The notes beneath the pieces were generated by a model that worked only from the letters and a program-made list of their open reading frames with translations, was not told the origin of the DNA and ran no database searches. Position numbers and translations under genes: made by a program. A DNA stretch of 64,000 bases from Larix kaempferi (Eukaryota; Streptophyta; Pinopsida; Pinales; Pinaceae), in assembly GCA_027924585.1 (NCBI GenBank), contig BSBM01000047.1, positions 23,642,001-23,706,000 of the forward strand, in the 5' to 3' direction. Positions 56,263 to 64,000 of the stretch are shown one piece after another; within the stretch, counting starts at the first letter, position 1; every line of letters starts with the position of its first letter.

Positions 56263-59200
56263 CATCTTAGGTCAGTATCTATCTCTAAATTTTCTTTTCA
56301 ATTATCTTTCAATCATGTTGGATTCTAATCCTCGGTGTGAGGAATATCAATGTGAAAGGGAGACCAAGAGTCACCCAGGAGTCCAAGAGTCCACTTGGGA
56401 ATATGAAACCAAAGGGACATTTCTCATTGTATATATATGTACATTTGGTTAATGAGAAATATAGAACGTTCACGCCTATTCAGTTGTCTTTGTGTTTGTT
56501 ATTTGGCTGTGTGTAAGCCAATCTGCTCATTTTCCCATTGGGAAACCTCATAGTGGTATCGGATCATTATTATCATGTGGCCTGTGCTGGTCTATCCCGT
56601 GCCTTCTTTTCCTGGATTATTCCATTCCCGAGCTCAGACCTAAATGTGAACGGTCACCTGCATTTTTGAAATGCCTGCCTGCTCTCTTCCTTCTGCGCCC
56701 TTCTGGATGCTAGTATGCTGGCTCTTCCATTTTGCCTTCCTTCTGCAAATTATACAGATGAGTGAATCTCAAGTGGAGATGCAATTATGCAGACTAGAGC
56801 TACGATTTTTGCATGCATGAAATGAACCCTAATCTATGTTTGTTGTGCTGAGAAGACTCACACTTCTGTATGTTTGGGAGTTATGTACACACTTTTGATA
56901 GCGTTGCTGACTGCTTTGATCAGTGCATGAATATCGGTATATAAGACCTGCGCGTTGAAGAAAGGAACCATTGTGATTGACTAAATTGAAATTAGAGTCG
57001 ATTGATTCTGCATCCTTGGGGTCATCAACAAGAGCGGTGAAGAAATTATCATTCCTTTCTAAATACAGTTTCTTGGCATTAACGCCATTGTGTGGAAGCT
57101 AAGGAGGAGAAAAACCAAATTTATTGATGTGTGACCTCTACATATTCGAATGTATGATCACCTGCTATCTGCGTACTAGAGCTCCATTGTTATAAATTTA
57201 TTGTTGCCGCGTTGATGAGACTCCCATCGTGGAGACTTGTGGTGAAGAGAATTTAAGTGATATCCTTAGCGTTGAACAGGGATAATTTTAAGGACCTATA
57301 GTTATTTAAAAGTGTGTAAACCTTGGCGAATCATACCAATTCTTAAAATGTCAACTATAAAATATTTGGCGATATTTTTGTTAGGATATTCCTATACTCC
57401 ATCCTAGTCCTACCAGCATTTTCATTATTTGCATTTTTAGTCTTGCATGCATTTCTGCATGCATGCATGCAATTGCATGAATCCCAATCATCAGTCCCAG
57501 CACCTAGCCTCAATTAGCCATCCCCCAGGAGCTTCTCTCAGATCAGTTTTAGCCCTCCTAGAGCTTAGTGCGCCCTTCCTCCTTGATTTAAGGAAGCCAC
57601 TCGTCCTCTCTCACCTACCACTCAGTTGCACTTCAGTTAATTGAGTTATCATCAATTATTTCCTTGATTTAAGGATAGACTGACTCTCAACTAACTGTAT
57701 CACTCCGATGGACCTCCAGTGAGACTAGACTGCCCATTCTGACTCCAGTTAGCTCCTCATGCGCCCTCCACTGAGCCTCCTTCATTCAGTTAGTTCCAGT
57801 TACACCTACCACACTCAGTTAGACTCAGTTTGACTGATGGTTGACAGTTACTTGAGCATTGATGACTCCACTGATGATGAGATAGACTTCTAGTTGTGCT
57901 CCGATGACACTCCAGTGATCTTTTGATCACTCCATGAAGGCTAATTCGAATTGCCACCTTGGCATTCAAATCCTCACGCATTGTACTACTTATTTGTCCA
58001 TATTGTGATTAATGAATTAGTGTGTGTGTGAAGTTATTTTGCTTCTATCTGAGTTCTAATATATTATTATTATGTTGCTCTCTTACTGCATTATTCACTC
58101 TTAATCTTATTCCTAAATTCTTTCATTGTGAGGCATACATCAGCTCTTAGATCTGCTGTGAGGATTTTCACAATTTTTCTAAAATTATTTCAATTTCTAA
58201 GGATTTTATATAGTTTATATAATAATTTGGCGATTTTTAGAGTGAAAAATTTTTACCCCATCAAAATTGGGTGAAATGGGGCTTCAAAAAATGGAAATTG
58301 GCGAATCTTTTTTTGGAAAAAAACATAGAAAAATAGGCCATGGGCTAAATTTCGCCCCTAAAATTATCCTTGGCGTTGAACCTGCGGTGCCTACTACATT
58401 GAACCAGTGGTGTGGCTTCTAGAGAATCTCGTTGGTGAGACTTCCATCATGGAGACTTGTGAGCTCTATCTATTTCTAGCCACGACCTCATACCACCGTA
58501 AAGAAGACTCCAAATGCTAGTTGTGTGTGATGTGGTAAAGTGATGACTCTTTGTTGCAATAAGAATTGAAGACTAGTGATTGTGGAGCCTGTTGGAGCTA
58601 TAGTAAAACTGTGACCTTCCTCATCAACACCTGTGTGGGGATCTATGAATGTGGAGCTATTCTGATGTGTTTTTGGTGAACCCGTGAACTGCATGGAGTT
58701 GGTGTGATCGTTGTTGAGTGAATACCTAAACCTAGACTATCTCCAAGTGCACGAGCTCTCTCCAATGTTGTAAGTTTGTCTCTATATACATTGTGGTCCA
58801 TTTTTTATTATAACGAGCTTTGGAGTGGATTAAAAATCTATTGAAAGTGCGTGAATACCTACGTATGCATTGAATGTATAATGTTCTCTCTCTCTTGAAG
58901 AATTGTGTGTCATCAATTGCAACTATGCATGGTCTCTCTTTTAGAGTAATAATGCAAATAAGAAAAATAGATTGCAATAGACGTGGGTGTATATAGTTCA
59001 AGTCAGTTGAATGCCCCACATTGGTCCTGCTCCAATTTCAAGTAGAAAATGCATGTGGATTCCATAGGAAAACCCTAAATCTCATATATCTATTGGTTTT
59101 GTTGGCAATGCGTGGAGTATATTTTCCATTTTGTGAATAATTTTGAAGGTTGTGCATCACTTGGGTTTTCTCCGTCACCTTCAATCGTGCAGTTATTTTG

Positions 59201-59524
59201 GACTATAGTGCCATGCCTATAATAGAGTTCCCACAATACAACTAGGACTGGTAGTGAAGCACAGCAGTAACATGATCAACTCTACATACCATTGAAGACA
59301 TTTCTTCTCATAAACTGAAAGTACATGAATATTGTTGGATATCAACAGTTTGAACTTGTTCATGTTCTTAAACAGACCACTGGTGAAGCCCAAGTGAAGC
59401 TACATAATATTGGAGATGCCCTTTGAATTTGCTACATGCATTGATTTGACTTGGAGTCACATTGCATTTTCTCCACATTTCTCATGTGTTGAGGAATTAG
59501 GGAGTTATTTCTATCAATTATTTC
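56263..59524 (+). other. No gene recognised in about 3.3 kb
   Basis: No ORF with recognisable content. It contains a GCATGCATGC run near 57460-57476, CAGTTAGTTCCAGTTACACC-like phrases between 57740 and 57840, and a phrase GAGACT-x-CCATC-x-TGGAGACTTGTG that occurs near 57218 and 58435, suggesting a duplicated non-coding segment. Probably old transposon remnants. Confidence 0.5.
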
Positions 59525-60148
59525 TGTCAATTACAGGATTAAAATCCCTCTAGAGAAATTTTAATTTTTCGATAATTTCATTCCATTATCATTCAGGATC
59601 ACTAAGAGAATAACATGTACATCATATCAATCATAGAAACAAAAGCAATCACACAAGAGACACAGAGTTTCACCGAGGAAAACCAAGAAGGTGAAAAACC
59701 CCGCAACTTCCTCAGAGATAAGATAAGCCACAAACCAAGATCACAAGGATCAAACCCAATAAGATGTCTCTAGCAGATGCTCCTCCTCCTCCACTAGTGT
59801 GCCACTTTCTCTCTTAGTTATGCGAGCTTGAGAAGTGAGTGAATGAATCAAATGAGAGACACAACCTCTCTATTTATACACTGACTTGACCTACCAATAA
59901 TACACTGGGGCCAACTTGCTACTCAAGTCTAATAACCCAACCACATGACCTAACTAGGGCCGACCCCACACTGGTGGTCTAATAACCCATCAATACAAAT
60001 GACGACACTTACAATGTAACTTGCGACACTTGCAAATACAATTGAAGACACTTCCAGTCAGAGGAATAATACATCTCTGTGGGATATACAATAAAGTACA
60101 AATGTAATACATAGAAGAATATCTTCCGAAGTTACAAATACATCAACA
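59525..60148 (-). repeat. 3' LTR of Copia-2
   Basis: On the minus strand the start TGTTGATGTATTTGTAACTT at 60148 is certain from the preceding polypurine tract. It shares with the Copia-1 LTR the words GGGTTATTAGACCACC, TATAAATAGAGA (plus-strand complement near 59867-59878) and CTCTGAGGAAGTTG. The far end is uncertain: the last 60 bases have diverged, and TGTCAATT at 59525 is only the best TG/CA candidate. Confidence 0.8.
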
Positions 60149-60429
60149 CTCCCTCTTAACTAGGAAGGTATTCTAAACACAGGTCATCAATACATATTGG
60201 CGCAAGTCTTCAATTCTGGAGTTGGATCATCATCACTGGATCACGGAGCACCATCATCATCACTGCTGCTGTACTCGACATCTTGATCACTGGATTATCT
60301 CAAAATTATTCTCGTCATAGGAAGTTCTACAGAGCCAACCCTTTTGCATGCTGGATGTAGACCCACCTCCTGTAGGTCTTCATCATCTGTGCAAACGGTC
60401 TGATAGAGGTGGTCTCTCAGGACTAATTA

Positions 60430-60900
60430 CGTGCGGATGCAATACCTGACCAGAGTATCCCAGGAACATTTATGTGCCTAAGCACGACCGGCAAGATCTC
60501 TCTCAGGACTGATTACATGCATCTCATTCACAATACCTTTAAAGAGCATCCCAGGAACATTTATGTGCCGCAACATGACCGACAAGATCTCTAAAGAGCA
60601 TCCCAGGACTTATTACGAGCACACAGCTCAACCTATCAGATCTCCAAGACTGAATACATGTGAATAGACAATACCTTTAAAGAGCATCCCAGGAACATTT
60701 ATGTGCCGTGGCACGACCGGCAAGATCTCTAAAGAGCATCTCGGGACTTATTACGAGCACACAGCTCAACCCATGGGATCTCCAGGGATGATTACATGTC
60801 TCCATATCAATACCTCGAAAGAGTATCCCGAGACTAATTACAAGCACATAGCTCAACCCATGGGATCTCAAAGGACTGATTACATGCTACTTGCACAACC
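60430..60900 (-). repeat. 3' region repeats of Copia-2, related to 6497-7005
   Basis: Plus-strand words AAAGAGCATCCCAGGA, CATTTATGTGCCG and ACGAGCACACAGCTCAACC recur several times. They are reverse complements of the TGGGATGCTCTTTCGAGG and GAGCTGTGTGCTC words of the Copia-1 3' region. Confidence 0.8.
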
Positions 60901-60999
60901 TGTCACATATCATCTATGATCTCGAAGTATCATCCTGATACTCATGATCCAACTGATCATCATCGCACATTACATCAACCTTATGCACATCAACCAGAG

Positions 61000-61290
61000 C
61001 ATCATCCTGATACTCATCTCAAATGATCATCCTGATCACCGTCACTGCATCGTCCTAATGCATATCATCCAGAGCATCATCCTGATACTCATCTCAAATG
61101 ATCATCCTGATCATCGTCACTACATCGTCCTGATGCATATCATCCAGAGCATCATCCTGATACTCATCTCAAATGATCATCCTGATGCATATCATCTAGA
61201 GCATCATCCTGATACTCATCCCAAATGATCATCCTGATCATCGTCACTGCATCGTCCTAATGCATATCATCATACATTATCCAACTGATC
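61000..61290 (-). repeat. 75-base tandem repeat in the Copia-2 3' region
   Basis: The plus-strand marker GATACTCATC starts at 61009, 61084, 61159 and 61211, that is two 75-base steps and one of 52. Units carry AAATGATCATCCTGATCATCG and CATATCATCCAGAGCATCAT-like words, related to the ATGATCAGGATGATCAT core of the 72-base repeat in Copia-1. Confidence 0.85.
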
Positions 61291-61493
61291 ATACACAGCA
61301 TCGTCCTAATGCATATACAAATACATGATCCAACTGATCATACACAGCATCACCCTGATGCATATACAAATACATGATCCAACTGAACATACACAGCATC
61401 GTCTTGATGCTCACCACACAGCGCTTCCATCCACAGCCATGGGGAGGATCCTCCTATCACCATGCTTGGAATGGCTTATGCAAATGTGTCCCA

Positions 61494-63110
61494 TCACTTC
61501 TTCCTCGAAGTATCTTCAATCTGAAGAACACCAAGCCTCTCTCTGAAGCACTCATACTTCACTTTGGCTAGTGGTTTCTTCAACACATCTGCAACCTGCT
61601 CATCTGTCGCAACATACAGGATCTTCACTACTCCTCTCTGCACCATATCCCTGATATAGTGATATTTGATCTCAATGTGCTTCGACCTATCATGGAACAC
61701 CGGGTTCTCAGACAACTTTACACAACTCTGGTTGTCACAAAAGATACTAGTAGCATCCAACGGGAGATCAAATAACTCAGACAGTAGCTTCTTAAGCCAT
61801 ACTGCCTCACAACTAGCCGAACAAGCCGCAACATACTCTGCTTCAGCTGTACTCAGTGCTATGCAAGACTGCTTCCTGCTAAACCAAGAGATCACACCTG
61901 ATGATCCCATACTGAAGCAACACCCCGAAGTGCTCTTCCTATCTGCAGCACTGCCTTCCCAATTTGAATCAACATAACCCTACAAGTTACACTTTTGATT
62001 CGCATCATACTTGAGCCCATAATCAACCGTACCCTTCAAGTACCTCAGAATGTACTTTACAACAACCAGGTGAACACTTATGGGATCTATCAAGAACTGG
62101 ATCAATGTGTTCACCGCAAAGCAAATATCTGGTCTTGTATTCGTCAGGTACATCAATGACCCAATCATTTGATGATACACAGTGACATCAACCGACTCAG
62201 ATGAAGCATCACACAGAAGCTTCAAGTTCGATGCCATAGGTGTGGCCATGGCCTTGCAGTCCATCATCCCGAACCTCTTCAGGATCTCTACTGCATACTT
62301 CCCTTGTCCAAGGAAGATCCCATCTGCACTCTGCCACACCTCCATACCTAGAAAGTAATGCATCATCCCAAGTCCTTCAACTCGAACTCGACTGCAAGCT
62401 TCCTCTTGGTGTCAGCAATCAACCCATCCTCACCTGTAACAAACAAGTCATCCACATATAGGAGCAGTATCACTAGATTGCCTTCCTCAACCTTATAGTA
62501 AAGGTTGGAATCTGCTTTACTCTTGGTAAAGCCCAAACTGTATAAAAAACTGTCCATCCTACCATACCAAGTCCTAGGAGCTTGTTTCAAGCCATACAAG
62601 GCTTTCTTCAACTTGCACACATATGACTCCCTGTCATGTGTCTCAAAACCAAGTGGCAGCTCCATATACACTTCCTCTTCGACTACACCATTCAAGAAAG
62701 CTGTCTTGACATCCATCTAGTGTATCTTCCATTTCATCACTGCAGCCAGAGCAAGTACTGTTCTGATGGAAGTGTATCTGGCTATAGGAGCAAAAGTCTC
62801 TTCATAATCTATTCCCTCTTTCTGGGAGAAGCCACAAGCTATAAACCTCGCCTTGTATTTATCTATGCTACCATCTGCAGCATGCTTGACCTTATAGATC
62901 CACTTGGAAGTCACAACAGATTCCCCTTCAGGTATTGGGACCACATCCCAAACATCATTCTTCATGATCGACTGATATTCCTTGATCATGGAATAATTCC
63001 ATTACTGCATCCTGAATCCTGGGAACTTCAGATTCTTCAATATCTTCAATAGATAGTTTTTCTTTGAACTTCGTTGTTGGAACAAATGTTGTAGTCCTTC
63101 TTTTGTAGGT
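61494..63110 (-). pseudogene. Copia-2 reverse transcriptase and RNase H, broken
   Basis: From about 63110 the frame reads KEKLSIEDIEESEVPRIQ and then [18 protein letters not shown], the start of reverse transcriptase. TAG at 62717-62719 replaces a CAG that is present in Copia-1 (4202-4204). The frame continues [18 protein letters not shown], then [15 protein letters not shown] frameshift near 62364 leads into [16 protein letters not shown] and the rest of the palm and thumb. TAG at 61980-61982 again replaces a CAG of Copia-1 (4940-4942). RNase H follows, with [39 protein letters not shown] and [18 protein letters not shown]. The end EDTSRKK and stop match Copia-1. Confidence 0.93.
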
Positions 63111-63589
63111 GATTGTACACGATCTTTCCTACAAGTCAAATTCAATTGCATGATTAGAAACTTCTCATAGTTTTCAAAACAAAATCTTACACATAAGAAG
63201 ATATGTTATACAGTCATGCAATTATCTTAGCCAATGCTTCAATAGAACATTTATCCATATCCTGTAACCTTCTAGATGCCTTCCATCTCTACCAAAACAT
63301 TGTTAAGAGTTTGCACTACTCCCAACATGTCAGCAAAGAGGTTTCATTCTAGATAAGTAGCAATGGAATGTTGTACAGTGCCATAGGCCACTTACCCATC
63401 ACATGCATATTAGTAGTATATTGTTCATTAATGCAATGATTTTAATATGCATAATACACAACCTAATTCTAGGATCATAAGTAAATACATCATTAAACAA
63501 TATTATTTAAACAATCAGATATACAAGAAATGACAATTCAAATACTTATCTTTGTTTGTTTGTTGGGTGGACTCCCTCTCAATCTTTGC
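63111..63589 (-). other. Gap within Copia-2 with no recognisable coding sequence
   Basis: In Copia-1 this position holds the C-terminal integrase part and the linker to reverse transcriptase. Here the sequence is A/T-rich, without similarity to Copia-1 and without an ORF. It may be a small insertion or filler after a deletion. Confidence 0.5.
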
Positions 63590-64000
63590 TTCCTTGCAGG
63601 AGCTGCTGGAGTCTGATTCTAAAGTAGCTTCTTCTACTCCTTTCTGCTATGGATTGTAAGGAGTGGTCAACTCCCACTTAATCACTGAATCACTGCATAG
63701 TATCTTTGAAGTCTGCTGAAGTGAATTATTCACCATTGTCGGATCTAAAGATCTTGGTCTTCTTTTCAGTGTGGTTTTCTATCAAGGCTTTGAATTCCCA
63801 CTCAAAGAACTGGATGAAATTGGACCGCATACATCGAAGTGGATAATCTCCAAGATTCCTTATGCTTTGCTTCCACTGCTTGGAAATGCCTTCTTTGTGT
63901 TCTTTCCTTTTGCACATCCTTTGCAAATACCTTCATGCTTTGATTGGATTTCAAGAAGACCTTCTACTACTTTGCTTGCAATTGGTAGTGCCCTATAGTG
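63590..64000 (-). pseudogene. Copia-2 pre-integrase and integrase remnants at the window edge
   Basis: On the minus strand from 64000: HYRALPIASKVVEG-like sequence, CKGCAKGKNTK in a shifted frame, then KKTKIFRSDNGE (63726-63926 frame). Degraded sequence matching SDSGIK-x-ELT and PYNP of Copia-1 follows. The stretch between HSDVCGP and the second catalytic Asp is shortened. It continues beyond the window. Confidence 0.8.

Larger units (their letters stand above)
59525..64000 (-). mobile_element. Diverged, broken relative of Copia-1 (Copia-2), 5' part beyond the window
   Basis: On the minus strand, entering from the right edge: pre-integrase and integrase remnants, a gap with no recognisable copia sequence, reverse transcriptase, RNase H ending EDTSRKK as in Copia-1, a minisatellite-rich 3' region, polypurine tract AAGAGGGAG and a 3' LTR starting TGTTGATGTATTTGTAAC. 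Protein and LTR similarity to Copia-1 is obvious, but differences are many, so it is an older copy of the same family. Stops, a frameshift and an internal integrase deletion make it non-functional. Confidence 0.92.

Noticed and set aside
1-64000. CRISPR arrays, operons, tRNA and rRNA genes
   Set aside because: Tandem repeats here have no spacer-repeat layout, the DNA is eukaryotic, and no cloverleaf or rRNA-like stretch was noticed; the only tRNA-related sequences are primer-binding sites.

Overview
The window is plant nuclear DNA made almost entirely of transposable elements, their remnants and tandem repeats. There is no sign of an organelle or bacterium. The evidence is Ty1/copia and Ty3/gypsy LTR retrotransposons with plant-type primer-binding sites, an L1-type LINE carrying the plant RNase H domain, GT-AG introns in relic genes, and long simple-repeat tracts. 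The protein style and nested, decayed elements suggest a large repeat-rich genome such as a gymnosperm. That is an inference; no host gene confirms it.

Layout. (1) 206-7853, + strand: a structurally complete Ty1/copia element (Copia-1) with two 608-base LTRs that differ at 7 sites, perfect 5-base target duplications, one polyprotein frame broken by two stop codons, and a long 3' untranslated region built of minisatellites. It sits inside an older reading frame (32-205 continuing at 7859), which is in frame again once the element and one target copy are removed. (2) 7859-11786: the rest of that older gene, an unrecognised, frameshifted, probably spliced relic. (3) 13180-15800, - strand: a broken gene with a coiled-coil tail, probably from a retrotransposon. 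(4) About 16140-19900: a tandem satellite of about 420 bases per unit, each unit being two diverged half-units. (5) 21202-22748, - strand: an unrecognised two-exon gene with two premature stops, followed by a degenerate repeat of about 155 bases. (6) About 26400-32945, - strand: a decayed Ty3/gypsy chromovirus-like element (Gypsy-1) with one recognisable LTR, its 3' end lost at a purine-rich tract. (7) 34543-41153, + strand: a full-length LINE with two intact ORFs overlapping as ATGA, flanked by a perfect 15-base target duplication. (8) 42214-50813, - strand: a second, very decayed Ty3/gypsy element (Gypsy-2), apparently without an integrase, carrying an extra 3' ORF. (9) 50814-53580: about 2.8 kb of almost pure purine (GA and G-rich) sequence. 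(10) 53870-54560: a 143-base tandem repeat, then a broken unknown gene at 54673-56262. (11) 59525-64000, - strand: a diverged relative of Copia-1 (Copia-2), with its 3' LTR and 3' minisatellites in the window and its 5' part running off the right edge.

The only ORFs that look fully competent are the two LINE ORFs. Everything else is interrupted. Most premature stops are TAG, and two can be shown to be CAG to TAG by comparing the two copia copies, a pattern expected from deamination of CHG-methylated cytosines in silenced plant transposons. No convincing expressed host gene, tRNA, rRNA or small-RNA gene was found.
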